DNA of 64,000 nt from Marsupella aquatica (GCA_973895155.1 OZ316893.1:1116001-1180000), one strand, 5' to 3'. Positions 8,185 to 19,835 are shown, numbered from the stretch's first letter. Notes: generated from the sequence alone by a model not told the origin. Numbers and translations: made by a program.

Positions 8185-10506
8185 CAGTGAGAGGAAAGAC
8201 TGTCGCCTCAATTCATGGAAACTAGTCCCTGTTTTGTCATTAAATGCACCTCGGTTCTCCCCCACACTCCACCGGAAGACCCTCCTCATTTTTGTGTCAC
8301 AATTCAGTTTCAGGCCAGCCTTTTTGGGTTCCCTCGTTGCCCCTGCCCATCCTATGCCTGGGCAGCCTTTAAAATCACACCCTTCCTTCCCAACACCCCA
8401 CCTGAAGACTCTCCTCATTTTTGTGTCACAAGTCGGTTTCAGGCCAACCTTTTTGGGTTCCCTTGCTGCCCCTGCCCATCCCATGCCTGGGCAGCCCCTA
8501 AAACCTCACCCTTCCAGCTGCTGACTGTTTGTTGAGTAGGGGTGGTGAACAAAGTTGCCATGACATGAAGGAGTGTTTACAGCAAGCATCTACTCTTTGC
8601 CTTATCCCCTTTCTATGTATTTCCCCAATTTCTCCAAAGAATAGTCTTCCGTGAACTTTAGTAAGGTGAACCAATGGTTTGGGTGAAATCCGGGTGCCTC
8701 ACCGATACTATTTGGGTGCTATTTTTTTAATTTGTTTTTTGCAGTTAAATCAAGTGGCCCTTAAACCATTCTTTGATGTTATTTTGCCAAAAACCTTTGT
8801 GGAAATATTCATGTTAGACTTGAGCTTTTTGTTGGTGTTATTTCTGTGAAAGTTTTTTTCAGATGTGAGCATCTAGCTAGAGCATTTCAGGCAATTTATG
8901 TCACTTAAATGGTAATTTTTATTGTTTAGCTTAGTACACAATGCACTAATTGAATTCACAAGGCATCAATTGATTCATAAAAATGAGCACTAGGATGCAT
9001 ATAGTAACAAATGTAAAAGCAGTTATATGACCTTAAAATTTGAGCTCAATGTTGGTGAAACAACCACAAAATTAGCTATCAAAATCATATCACAATTCAC
9101 ATCTCTATGTTTACTCAAAGTGACACAAAAGAAACTTTCACAAAAAGAACTTGGTGTGTTTAGGAAATACTCACGTTGGACTCCTTTTTTGTGCAAAATA
9201 GCATCAAAGAATTGTTTAAATCACACTTGATTTATTTGCAGAAAACAAATTTAAAAAAATAGTACCCAAAACCATTGACTTGCCTTACTAAAGTTCAGGT
9301 AAGACTATGCTTTGGAGAAATACTTTCAGGTGTGAGTACTGCCAAAAAATTTGAGATGGAATAACTAAAGAGAGTAAGTAGTAGGTACCTTAAAGTAGTA
9401 CTTACCTTGCACAAGTATTTCAACACATGAAAAAAAATGAATATGGGAGTGACAAGGGCTAAATACTTTGTACATATGTTATCTATTTATTTTAAGCAAG
9501 TGACTGTACACTTAAAATTGCTTCTAGAGAGTACATTTGGTGGACTCATGTAGATAATTGTAGGATTATGTTACAATTAAAAAATGCAGAAAAGAATCAC
9601 TGACACAGGTCATGAGAAAGGGTTGCAGTGACAAGGGGCCCCATTAAGTATATTTGAAAAGTGAGAGTCACAAATATCTTTACCTAGAGGGGACCCATCT
9701 GAAGTATTTTGCTGGCGCTTTTTGTGATCGTTTAGTTTCTGCCTTGAAATTCCTTTCTTTGTCTTTTCTCAACTCCATTTCTCAACCAAACTAGACTTTT
9801 TGACATCCTTTGATTCATGCCAGAAATTTTTGTCTGTAGGGTTGTAGTTATTTCAGTCATTTTTGCAGTTGTTTGGACTCAGGCTTATTTTGGCTCTTTA
9901 ATCTTTCATAGGTTAGGCTAATGTTTTCACCCCTTTATTGAGTCACTTGCCTTTGGTATCCTGTTTCCTGGTTTGACATTTTTTGTTCTTTGGAAATGTC
10001 ACATATACATTCTCCTTCAACCAGATAGTTCTTTTCTGAAATTTGAGATAATTTTGTTCCTACAAAAGAGACCTCAATGCAACCACACTCAATGCTGAGA
10101 GGAATTCCTGCCTGAAAAAAATATATTTGTAGGGAGGGTTTAGTTCTTCTTACAATTGGTGACTGCGCTCGCCTTATTTGGCTCTTTGGTCTTATTTCCA
10201 TGTTTCAAACTTTCAAAATACAGTTAGAAAAATCTGACTAATGACCAGAGAGCGGGCCAGAGAACCCATTATTTAAAATAAAAATATAGAAATAAAAATA
10301 TAGAAATAAAGGGGTTACCAAAAAGGGCTAGGTTTTAAGGGCTGCCCAAGCATGGGATGAGCAGGGGCAGCCAGGGGACCCAAAAAGGCTGGCCTGGAAA
10401 AAGTGGGACAGAAAAACGAGGAGAGTCTTCCGGTGAGGTGTGGGGGAAAACCAAGATGCATTTAATGACAAAACAGGGACTCGTCTCCCTGAATGTCGCC
10501 TCACTG
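8185..10506. mobile_element. non-autonomous DNA transposon with long subterminal inverted repeats
   Basis: The two ends are inverted copies over roughly 200-300 bp. 8205-8520 matches the reverse complement of 10320-10500 through blocks such as GTCCCTGTTTTGTCATTAAA, CACCGGAAGAC, AGGCCAGCCTTTTTGGGT and 'gcctgggcagcc'. Both ends begin CAGTGAG when read inward. The left arm contains two tandem copies of the ~120-bp block (8261-8385 and 8390-8510). The flanks TGCATCAG and TGCCCAG look like a decayed target duplication, which together with CAG termini suggests hAT, but this is weak. No transposase frame is present. Frames at 8215-8535 are by-products of the tandem repeat. Confidence 0.65.
8620..9330. 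repeat. foldback (long imperfect inverted repeat) inside the element
   Basis: 8625-8900 pairs with the reverse complement of 9090-9330. Shared blocks include AATAGTCTT, GAACTTTAGTAAGG, AATGGTTT(T)GGGT, 'ctatttttttaa.ttgtttt', AAATCAAGTG, 'ttctttgatg.tattttg' and GTGAAAGTTT. The loop of about 190 bp is AT-rich. The two arms are clearly homologous but mutated, so the insertion is old. It may be a nested foldback element or the inner part of the host transposon. Confidence 0.7.
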
Positions 10507-11880
10507 GTGCCCAGCGTATGAAACTATTTCATTAGTAGCTGTGCCTGGACGTTTCTATGGTATCTTCCATTTAATGCAATTGGGTAACTACTGTACCTAG
10601 AATACATAGTATGGATGAGGAAATCGAGGCAAAAGAGTTTGTCGTACTCATTGCGAAGTAGATCTATGATTCGGGTAAATACCGTCTGCCGTAATTCAGT
10701 TGCGTCGAGTACCTCGTGATCAGTGATTTGACATGTAAGAGTTGAGGACCTCGTGATGCATTCCTGGGCATTTATTAGCTCAAATGCACTGTTGAAGGGA
10801 TGCTCACAAATTGATGGGATTTCAGATTTTAACTTTTGTCTTCTGTTGGTTATCCAAGTCTTAAAATGCAAAGTACTGTAACGACAGCTCGTTAATGTAT
10901 CCTACTCCTTACGGAAGGTGCCGTGTAGACCTCCTTTGCACTATCCTCCGTTGCCGACCAGTGAGTTGATGATGGTGGACACAACCGCAGTGTCTAAAAG
11001 GATCGAATGATTTGATCAAATTCAAATTTAGGTCCGAGATGCTATGACTCAGACCTCTTGAGGGTCGTGGAGCGATCGAAAGAGTCTTAAAGTGGCGTCT
11101 GTTTCGATCACTTCCTTCATATCGTCCCGTTTGAAGCCCACATCGTGTTTCCCAGCTAACTCCGTCTCCGAGATCTTGGGTCCTTCGTGTCGGCTGACCG
11201 TTTGAGGATTATAGATATGGCGTGTCGACATTAGCCTAGGACTATACCGTTGACGTCGGAGGCAGCTGTCAAAGCCATTTCAAATGTGATAAAAGACCTA
11301 GATCCTTCATGATAATTCCCAGGAATTTCATGATAAAATGTGGTTTACTACAAGAAAGTTAGGAACAATTGGGAAGGATAGTCCCACATGAAGGACCCAG
11401 AGGAAGTCACCTCCGAGACCAACGATGTAGCCACAGGCTGATTACAGTGTTTTTTTGTCTTCAACGAGTCATTTCCTGACACGAGAATTACAACAGAGGC
11501 TGATCACACTCTTGCAAGCTTGCGATCCCAACCTGAAATCCAAGTTCTTCACAAGGACCCGGTCAACAACGGTAGTCAAGAAAAGTCCTCCGTCCCATAG
11601 ACGAGGACATTACTACTGTAATTTAGTGCGGAGAGGTTGGAAAAACCTCTAAACAACTGGGGAAGTCTGGATCTTTTTTTGAGTCTCCGGGAAAAACTAG
11701 GCCGTTTCAGCAATTTTTTCGGCGTCGAAACCACCCCAACGTACTCAAAGCCAAATCCGTAATCCGCCCATCTTCTTGGACATTACAGTCTCTCTGACAT
11801 CCCTCCTGAACCCATTGATGACTGATTTCTTGGTGAAGCTCCCAAGAGTGATGAATGAGGCTCAGCCCTGCCCGCACCGG
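10507..11880. other. intergenic with unassigned minus-strand frames
   Basis: Two open frames on the minus strand, 11231-11049 (60 codons) and 10871-10524 (115 codons), have fairly ordinary amino-acid composition and could be exons or relics of one gene. I recognise no family in either and could not find a convincing splice pair between them. A plus-strand frame at 11455-11652 is equally unassigned. Confidence 0.3.
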
Positions 11881-11960
11881 AATCACACATCAAAATGTGG
11901 TTGCATTCATTGATTGAAAAGAAAAAACTAGGATTATCACATTGATATTCGCGACAAAAG
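11881..11960 (+). repeat. dispersed ~75-bp repeat, also at 47960-48125
   Basis: The block AATCACACATCAAAATGTGG, then 'ttgcattcattgatt.aaa' and 'aactaggattatca', matches two tandem copies near 47960-48125. All lie in otherwise unassigned DNA. Confidence 0.55.
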
Positions 11961-11999
11961 GCAAACTCGAGGCTCATTAAGAGCCTCGGGTACACACCT

Positions 12000-12175
12000 G
12001 CCCGCGCCTACTGCCCGCCTTCAACATATTTTTTCGAATGTGAATAGCATGAATGATCCCCACTTTTTGGGTGGGGTGAATGTTAAAATGCATTCTTTGA
12101 CCCAACTGGTTTCGAAACCGGGACCTCCTGATCCCTAACTGAGCTATGCTACCATTGAGTCTCTCCACAATTCGT
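12000..12175 (-). mobile_element. tRNA-derived SINE, copy 2
   Basis: On the minus strand the A-box-like AGCATAGCTCAGTTAGGGA (12132-12150) is followed about 20 bp later by the B-box-like GGTTTCGAAACC (12108-12119). Further downstream comes CACCCCACCCAAAAAGTGGGG (12058-12078). This hairpin-forming block also follows the tRNA-like head at 1690-1805, so the two are probably copies of one family. The A and B boxes here are closer to consensus than in copy 1. It is unlikely to be a functional tRNA because the stems do not close well. Confidence 0.62.
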
Positions 12176-12322
12176 GACAACATTCTTTCGCTCTAGGTAC
12201 TTATCCTAAAATCAGACACAATACATACGGGCAGCGGGCAGCACTAACAAGGTAATCAATGCGGATTAACATTAATTATCCTCGAGATTGAGTTTCGTCC
12301 TTAATATGATTATCACGGTATG

Positions 12323-12530
12323 CAGGGGTGTCCATGGAAGTCCTGCGCACGTAGTCTTGCGAGACCAACCAAAGACTTCATGGGCCCAGTCGAAGTCCTC
12401 TGCACACTCAGTGTTGCGAGGCCAACCAAAGACTTGATGGCCCCCTCAGGGAACAAACCCCTGACGAGGCACAGGGCCAGGTTCCATGGGCCAGGGGCAG
12501 GGAGTACAATCACTCCCTCTGACACCCCCT
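12323..12530 (+). repeat. 51-bp tandem pair between short inverted ends
   Basis: A unit of about 51-54 bp beginning GAAGTCCT and containing 'ttgcgag.ccaaccaaagactt.atgg' is present twice (about 12337-12390 and 12391-12445). The region starts with AGGGGTGTC at 12324 and ends with GACACCCCCT near 12530, which are inverted and could be ends of a small element. I see no clear target duplication. Confidence 0.45.
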
Positions 12531-12544
12531 CGGGCCCAAATACA

Positions 12545-14699
12545 CCCTATACCAAGGTGTACACATTATTTTAAATGTAAGAGTTTTGACCTAAACTGCC
12601 ACTAACCATATAAAATATATATCACACTGCACAAAGGCAGAAACTGCCTAACCAGGAGACAAGCTCCCAAAGGCAAAACAACCAAATGAAGGGGAGCAAA
12701 AGAGGGGAAATGGCCCCATATAAAAGGGAAAAAAGGGGGAAGTATCCAAGATTCACTTTACTATCATTTTTCTCCTCTCCCATTCCATATTGCCCCACAA
12801 ATTGAGGAAATGATACTATTTATGGTGAACCAGGTTTTTGTCATGGCTAGTGGTGGTTTAGGAGCCAATGAGAATGTCATGTATTACTCCTATAAGGGGC
12901 AAGGTGTACCCCTGAAAGGGAGTATGAGGAAAAATGATACTCCTTACTTCAGTATTAGTACACCCCTCGGTCTCTGGAAAAGTTGCAATCTTATTGGCTT
13001 AAACATTCTGACACAGATCCATACTTCTCTCTCCCAGCCCCATGGAACCCAGCCCTCAGGAGGGCCCTTCTTTTAAAAATGGACTTGTTAGTCCCAGCCC
13101 TGGCACATTCCGGTCTCAGTAGTTGGATGGTTCCTAAAACTTTTGGTAGTTGACTCCCTGAGTCCTTTGGGTGGAGGGCATGAGCCTAGCCAGAAATGTT
13201 TGAATTTGCACTAGAGTGTCTCAACAGAGCCCTTCCCCGGTGGTTTTAAGCCCTATGAGTTGGGTAGTGGGACAGATTTCTGCAATCCCCCCATGGCAAC
13301 TGCCATTAAGTGGAACAGTTAGGACACCCTTGTACACACACCGCCTCGGTGCCCTACTGATGCTAAGTTAATGGTGTCGCGAGCTTACAATTGTTGGGGT
13401 CAGCCTAAGGGTGATTCTAAGTCTGAACACCCAATGCAACTAAAATACATTTTCAAACAATTATATCTTGATGGCTGGGATATGTTTGATGTGCACAATA
13501 GAGTAAGAAGTTGTCTTTTATGATGTCAAGTTCTGCTGCACACTAGATTACGAGGTCATATTCTCTAAGAATCTGGACACGTGTTTTAAGTTTAAGAAAG
13601 CACTTTCAGGAGTGTCTAGAGGAGTTCTTAACTAACACTTTCATTCCTTCAATATTATTCTTTTTGTAGTTTTCTATTGTTTGCCTAGTACAGCCTTTGG
13701 GGGCCTGGTTGGTCTCCGTGGGGTCTCTCCCTCTTCTTCTTTGACATTTAAACTGAAATGTATCAAAAGCTGAATTTTGAAATATGATGAAACTATTGAC
13801 AGTTTGAAGTTGAATGTTGAGATGTGTCTAAGTATCGTCTGTTTCATATTATGTTATACATTCTCTAATTTTTCAATAAAGGTAATTTATGCCCAGTTTA
13901 CAGGGCTCATTGTTTCTTAATTTTTCCCCCAATTATGCTCTAATGGTTTTCTTTTTTCTTTCTCATGGAGCCCACCACCCAGTCCTTGGAAATATGCCTG
14001 TCACACAAGTCATGGAAGACATTTGAACTCATGATCCACTGATTACACTCAAATGTCTTGATCACTATACTATTGGAAACCACTTACTAATAAATCTTGC
14101 TTGGAACTTACTAATAAATCTTGATATTGACATCTACTGTAATTAGTTCGTGGACCCCAGTCATTGCAATAAATTTCTCCAGAAATGTGTTGTTTGGACT
14201 GCTTGTAAATGTATGATAGCCAATGTTCCTCTTACATTGTAATCCCTAAAGCTAAATGCACAGAATCTCCAATGGTCCTTTACTGGAACTCAATCTTAAA
14301 CAGGGGGCTGTACATCACCAATGGAGTCCGGAACATGGCAGGTGACCCATTCTCTGTGCGACCTTGGCTCACAATGCACACCTCGAAGTCCGAAGCATAA
14401 CTGGTTTCCTTCGTGATCAAATCAACGCACAGTTTTATTGAGTTCCAATCTTCTGTCTTTGCTTCATTAGATTTTGTTACAATTGACACTGTCTTAAGCT
14501 TCAGATTCCACAATGAGTTTGTACTCCTACGTCTCGACAATCTTCACGATGTTGAATGTCCCCTTTGGTAGAACTCGTTGTGTTTAGGGTGACTTCCTAA
14601 GCAATGAGATTTCAGAATACTTCTCTTGCTTAGTACTAAATGCAGAGTTGGTTAGGGTTGCCATAATTTTGGCAACCATCGTAATTGTTGTGAATATTC
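12545..14699. other. intergenic, nothing secure
   Basis: AT-rich DNA with small frames at 12810-13076 (plus) and 14540-14280 (minus) that show no recognisable domain. A terminus-like AGAGTGTCTCAA at 13213 may be a decayed MITE end. No RNA gene was found. Confidence 0.35.
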
Positions 14700-14970
14700 A
14701 ACTATTTATTATTTATTTCATGTTTTTACTTAATAAGGAGAAAAGGTAACTAAAACTGTTATGTCAAATAAAAGTACATTATGTTTTACGTCATGGCGCC
14801 CTAAATGTTACCCAGAACTTGCCACAAACATAAAAGGAGGAGTTATTTTAATTTGGAAACATATATGTTCTTGTTTGCAGCACGCCATGATGACACGCGC
14901 GCTGTGTAGTCTCAAATTTTGAAAAGGACCTCTAATGGGGTCCGTAAATAGATCTCTATATTCTATGTGA
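14700..14970 (+). repeat. dispersed repeat family A, copy 1
   Basis: This matches 23050-23320 through a series of blocks: 'gtaactaaaac.gttat', 'tttttacg.ca.ggc.ccc.aaa.tttac', 'a.ttg.cacaaaca.aaa', 'ca.gctgtg..gt' and GACCTCTA(A/G)TGGGGTCC. The order is kept. Both lie next to unassigned DNA and are too diverged to date or classify. Confidence 0.55.
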
Positions 14971-15355
14971 TATCATGTCATCCTAAATACTAAGTTGGAT
15001 AATGATAGTACTAAAGTTACTTAAAGTCAAGTGTGGTGAGTGTGTTTACCTTACTCCACTCACGCTAGTAACTGCTTTTTTTTCTTTTCTTTTTCAGGTC
15101 ACACTAACCATTTCATTTTGCTAACAATCTCTTGTATAACAGTGTACAAAAAATGGATCACAACAATACAAAATTAAGGTGAGTGAAAAACCTTTGGCAA
15201 TTTACCCAAGAAGGGGTTGAATTTTAGTTTGCGCTCTTGTAATCTGGATTTCTGTGCACCCCTAGACCATATCTCAAATTCTAGACTACCTTGGTGTGCT
15301 CTAGGTGTCAGCTAGGATCTACCTACTACACCAGGGCCCCACCTCCTTGCTTCAG
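14971..15355. other. intergenic, nothing recognised
   Basis: No gene, domain-bearing frame or repeat that I can support. Confidence 0.35.
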
Positions 15356-15555
15356 GGCGCCCATAAGAGAAGAAATAAAACGGCAAAAACCAAAAAGGAA
15401 AGAAAAAGAAATTAAAAGGCAAAACAAAAATAGAAAGCAAAAGAAAAAGGCAAAAGAGAAATACAAAGCAAAAGAAATTGGAAAAGAGAAACAAAACGCA
15501 GAAGAACACGGCAGAGCATAAAGGCATACCAAGACAAAAAAAATAAAAATGTAAA
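15356..15555 (+). repeat. A/G-rich low-complexity tract
   Basis: About 190 bp of nearly pure purine on the plus strand, built from loosely repeated AAAAGG, AAAGAAAA and GGCAAAA words. It reads as lysine-rich on plus and phenylalanine-rich on minus, which is compositional and not evidence of a protein. Confidence 0.7.
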
Positions 15556-16271
15556 GCCTTCCTGTATCACAGACCAAGAGAATTTAAGTTTAATTCTTAT
15601 AGCTTGATATAAACAAACTTAACTATTTTATAGTTTTGGGGATATGTTAGAAGAGTAGGTAAGCTACACTTCCTGTAAAGTGACATTTAACTTTAGCCGT
15701 TTAGGTTGAGTTTCTCATCTAGGATTGCCCATGGGTAACTTTGATTATATTAATTCTCTTTGTGTTATATGACTACTTGGGTTTGTGGGTTTTTATGTGT
15801 CCTCCTTCTCTAGTTGCCTTGTAATTGCAAAAATATTTTCATGATTCATAATCATCTAGTGATGGACCCCAAACTCCCACTGACAGCCAAAATGTGGTCC
15901 ATAGGAGCAATGTGTCCAACATGGTGTTCCATCCTGGTTTCAGTTTTCAAACCCAAAAAAAGGGGAAAAAAACTAAAAAACTAGAAAAACAGTCATTCAA
16001 GTGCATCTTCGTCCAGGTTGAGTCAGCCGGACGTAAACTGGAATTTGCGTCAGGAAAAATTTCGGGATATGTCCGGTGTGTTCCCGGATGTAATCGTGGT
16101 TTGCGTCCGGGAATACACCGGACGTATTCGAAACCCTTCTGCTTCGTTTATGAGTTCTGAATCTCTCTCATTTCGCGTTTATAAGTTCTCATTCGCAACG
16201 ATAGATTTCTCATTTCCGCAGGAAAGTGAAGTTTTGTGGAATCGTTCTGAAAGGATTGTCGATCTCTGGCG
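15556..16271. other. upstream region of the FAM32A-like gene
   Basis: No separate gene. From about 16025 to 16130 the sequence repeats a 'gtccgg.gt..' motif several times. TATAAG near 16170 is a possible, unverified TATA element for the gene starting at 16272. Confidence 0.35.
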
Positions 16272-16703
16272 ATGTCGTATAACAATGTAATTGGGGGGAA
16301 GCTGAATCTGAAGGGGAAGGCTCTGGACGTGAAGGGCGGAGGGGCAAAGAAGAAGAAAGCGAAGAATAAAGTGTCGCTGGAGCAAAAGTTGCTCCTGCTT
16401 CACAGCAATCACGACGAGGCCGAAGGGTTGGGGTCGGAATCGACGAAAGAAGGAAGTAGATCGCTTCACGGGAGCGATGGGGAAGAAGAACAGGGCGAAG
16501 GCGGACACGACGGGCGGATTGCAACTTACGAAGATCACCGAACGCCTGCCGAAAAGGTCTACGACGAGCAGAGAACCAGGTTGGAGATGAAACGTCTTGC
16601 GAAAGTGGCCAGTAAATCGCATAGACAGAAGATTGAAGAGTTTAATCAGTATCTAGCCAATCTCAGTGAGCATTATGACATTCCGAAGGTTGGACCGGGT
16701 TAA
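16272..16703 (+). CDS. FAM32A-like protein (nuclear, splicing-associated)
   Basis: A 143-residue intronless gene. The N-terminus (residues 1-20) has the family's 'G-K-L-N-L-K-G' stretch, followed by a lysine-rich run (about 25-37) like a nuclear localisation signal. An acidic, low-complexity middle (about 48-80) follows. The conserved C-terminus (about 88-143) contains RTPAEK-like wording, a basic amphipathic helix ending in ASKSHRQKIEEFN, and HYDIPKVGPG at the end. Human FAM32A is about 112 residues and is known as an exon-ligation factor of the human C* spliceosome; a similar role here is inference. The middle insert makes this copy longer than the animal protein. The start ATG is the first in the frame. 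A partial tandem copy of the 3' end lies just downstream at 16781. Confidence 0.88.
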   Translation: MSYNNVIGGKLNLKGKALDVKGGGAKKKKAKNKVSLEQKLLLLHSNHDEAEGLGSESTKEGSRSLHGSDGEEEQGEGGHDGRIATYEDHRTPAEKVYDEQRTRLEMKRLAKVASKSHRQKIEEFNQYLANLSEHYDIPKVGPG

Positions 16704-16780
16704 TTGTCGCGCCGAAGCACTTCTTTTAGGTTTTCTATTCGGAAATCAGATGACATATTTCTTTTTCTGCTGTCCATGGA

Positions 16781-16905
16781 CAAAAGATTGAAGGGTTTAA
16801 TCAGTATAGAACCAATCTCAGTGAGCATTATGACATTCCGAAGGTTGGACGGAGTTAATTGTCGCGCCGAAGCACCTCTTTAGAAATCAGATGACATTTC
16901 TGTGG
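16781..16905 (+). pseudogene. tandem duplicate of the 3' end of the FAM32A-like gene
   Basis: 16786-16900 repeats 16631-16757 almost base for base: the final codons (GATTGAAG, AATCTCAGTGAGCATTATGA, CATTCCGAAGGTTGGAC), the stop and the first bases of the 3' UTR (TTAATTGTCGCGCCGAAGCA, AAATCAGATGACAT). The offset is 155 bp at the start and 141 bp at the end. The copy lacks a start and the upstream coding part, so it lies in the 3' UTR or just beyond. Confidence 0.9.
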
Positions 16906-17565
16906 TCCTTGTACATTTTTTTTACACTTCATCAGTGAAACGAGTGTGTGATACGATTTATTGCTTTGTTGTGCATTTTGTGTATTTGGTCATTTTCAGC
17001 CTTCGAGCTCCGACTTTACCTCATGTGAATTGTTGAGTTGAATCTTCCCGCTTGGCTTAAAAGGGCTTTGAGTGTTCTGATTCGCGCCAGCCCCTTGGAT
17101 GCGCGTGATGCATAGCATTGGATATTTTAGGTCATGTCGAACCTTTCAGTGTGTAGCAAGTGAAGCGTCAGCAGTCTTTAGGGCGGTGTTGCCAAAATCA
17201 AATAAGACTGTTTGTCAGGTGGTTTAATTTGAGAGTTCCCTTGATTGAGCAACTGAGGTTTATGAACTGACTTGGAAGCCACTGTCTCACAAGTAGTTAC
17301 CACAATTCTTGGAAACCTGTCTACGAGGAATTCTCCAGAGTTGACAGCAGCACCTCCCAGAGAGCATTTCTCTAGGGACATTAAGTCAATTGACGAGCGC
17401 AACTGCTCTATTGTAGCGAGACAGACGATGAGGTTGGGTCGAGGGCAACAGACTATATTTCAGTGGCTTTTTTGAAAAGGTACGTCATGATGCAAATTTA
17501 GCCCACCCATGGTAATTACCTCGTCGTGTTGGAAAGGATTTTGTGATGTGAACTCTGCAATTGAG
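16906..17565. other. 3' flank of the FAM32A-like gene
   Basis: No gene recognised. Frames at 17178-17475 on both strands lack any feature. The stretch leads into the tandem array beginning at 17566. Confidence 0.35.
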
Positions 17566-18064
17566 TCCAGTTTACTGTTAAGAGTGCTTCTCGGTGGAAG
17601 TGGTTGTTAAGAACCTTGAGGCAAATAACTAGAGAAAAATCACAGAAGTGGTGATGCCTGTTCCGGAAATATTTGGGAGAGTTGTTCTCAGCTGCACAAA
17701 TAACACTGGACGCCTGCGAGCTCTGGCTGCATTCCATTTTACTGTTAACAGTGCTTCTCGGTGGAGGTGTTTGGGCTGTTGGGAACCTTAGAGGCAAATA
17801 ACTAGAGAATATGCACAGTGATGCCTGCACGGAAATATTTCGGAGAGTTGTTCTCAGCCGCACAGATAACTCTGGACGCCTGCGAGCTCTGGCTGGATTC
17901 CAGTTTACTGTTAAGAGTGCTTCTCAGTGGAAGATTTTGGGTTGTTGGTAACCTTGAGGTAAATAACTAGACAATAATGACAGAAGTAGTGATGCCTGCC
18001 CGGAATTTTTTCGGAGAGTTGTTCTCAGCTGCACAAATAACTCTGGACGCCTGCCAGCTTTGGC
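17566..18064 (+). repeat. three tandem copies of a ~166-bp unit
   Basis: Copies at 17566-17733, 17734-17900 and 17901-18064. Each begins TTTACTGTTAA(G/C)AGTGCTTC and carries 'aaataactaga.aa', 'gtgatgcctg', 'cggagagttgttctcag' and ACTGGACGCCTGCGAGCT-like wording. Copies are about 85-90% alike by eye. Frames inside are broken, so it is non-coding. Confidence 0.85.
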
Positions 18065-19835
18065 TGCTTTGCGTAAGCGATCTGAATGTCTCTAATTAGA
18101 GGTCGTTGTCAGGGAAATTATATATTGATTACTGTCCCCTTAGGTGCGACTGTAAACTCATTCGCTGCTCATGGTAGGATGTAAACGAATTCAATACGAA
18201 CGGTTGGGTAGACTGGTATGCTGAACAATCGAAGGAATTGACAGGGCTGGTGGTGACGGGGGCGTAAGTGCCAGTAATGCACCTGGTAGGATGCCCACGT
18301 TCAGTAGGAAGTGCAGGAGAAAGCTGTTGAGCTGGACAATTGATTTCATTGACAGGGCTGGTCGGGAAGGGGAATGATTTGCCTTCATTGGTGCCGATGT
18401 ATATTTACTACGCGTTATACCATGCACAATTCCACTGCAAATCTGGGCAGCAAAACAAAGTCTTGGGCTTACTCAACAGTCTACCAAGTCAGGATCTGGA
18501 AGCGCTGTGGTGTTGATGTTGCTTCAGTTCAAGATTTGAGGGCAGATTAAGAAGGATCAAGAAAAACAGTCTTGATGAGAAAGCTGAAGCGATATATTAA
18601 ACTTCTGAAACAGCACGAGGAGTTTCAAATAATGGAAAGCTTCCAGGTAACATTTCCTCATGCAAACAAGGAGCGCCAGGGCACTTTAGTACAAAACTAC
18701 TTCACACAGTCAAAACGCAAGAAACAGAGGCTGTCTCTGGACCTTTCAGAGATGATCCTGAAAATGCAATATGACCAGAGGTTGTGCTGTATCAAACATT
18801 AATTGCTCTAGGGTACAAATCTTATCACCAGCTTCCTGAGTCATAGAACTCGGTGGGCAAATGTAGCTCTATCCGTTCAAAGAATGAGATGGTGTCATAG
18901 ATGTATACGTAACGTTCGTTGCAGTTATTTCAGTGGGTGGTAATCAGTAAAATTTATGTTATTACCATCCCCGTTTACCTACCGAGATAAGATAGTCATG
19001 GTATCGACACCACCGAACACCACCACGTGGTCTCTGCCACATCAGAGTGTGAAAGGGGCTAGACCCCTCACAAATGTAGCACAAGTATATTCCTCGGATT
19101 TCAAATGTTAACTCAGAAGCTCCAAGTAGAAATAGTAGAAATGGGATATTCGCCACCAGTGATCCTCTACATCTCAACATGTTTTCTCGCTGACAACTAC
19201 TGGTTTGCAAATTTCACAAGATATCGAAATAATAACTTCACGGAGCTGGATTTTGGACAGAAAAAAACGAGTACTGTGCAAGACCAGCAATTGCCATTGT
19301 ACCCGTCTTTCCAACTAATGTTATCAGTAAAACTACTGTTGGCCCGTAAGAATGATATGGAGTGAACACTAGGCCGAGACAAGAAGCCATACAATTTAAT
19401 TTGTAAACCTACAGTAGATTTGGAAGCTAAATCCAGAATGTGGAGGGGGTCAAAGTGTTTGCAAATTGCCTTCAAAGGATGAACGTTTTGACTCCTATCG
19501 CTTGCAGGTTTGTAATGAGTGCAAATTGAGAAATGGACACTTTTGTGTAATAACTTCACGCCGCACCGTGGTGGCAATGGGCATTGATACCAAATCATCC
19601 CGAGCACATATACGCCGTAATGAGTTCTCCAAAGAGTCTAATTTTGACTCGGAACCTTTAGAAATATTTTGTAGAACCAGAGCTTAGGCTCGCTGGCTTT
19701 AAGAAAGTGGTTCTACAAGGTGGTGTAACCTTCATGTCGATAGCAGTAACTCTAGTCTGTTTGCTCAGCCTCTGCAGAGGCGTAACGATTCCAAAGGTCG
19801 TCCAATCCTATAGTGAAAGCACTCAACCTGTCACC
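18065..19835. other. intergenic, unassigned
   Basis: No family recognised. At 18205-18375 there is a short duplication (GACAGGGCTGG near 18240 and 18352; AGCTGGACAATTGA-like and GCTGAACAATCGA-like words). The frame at 18572-18802 is basic and helix-prone but lacks any domain, and could be a relic. This also holds the 3' flank of the minus-strand L43 gene. Confidence 0.35.

Noticed and set aside
8173-8535. Overlapping frames of about 100 codons with internal repeats
   Set aside because: They are readings of the tandemly duplicated inverted-repeat arm; the same DNA at 10320-10500 does not keep any frame open.
12100-12175. Functional tRNA gene
   Set aside because: A and B boxes are good, but the acceptor and other stems do not close and a SINE-like body follows.
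15291-15577. Lysine-rich frame (plus) and phenylalanine-rich frames (minus)
   Set aside because: Pure consequence of the A/G low-complexity tract.
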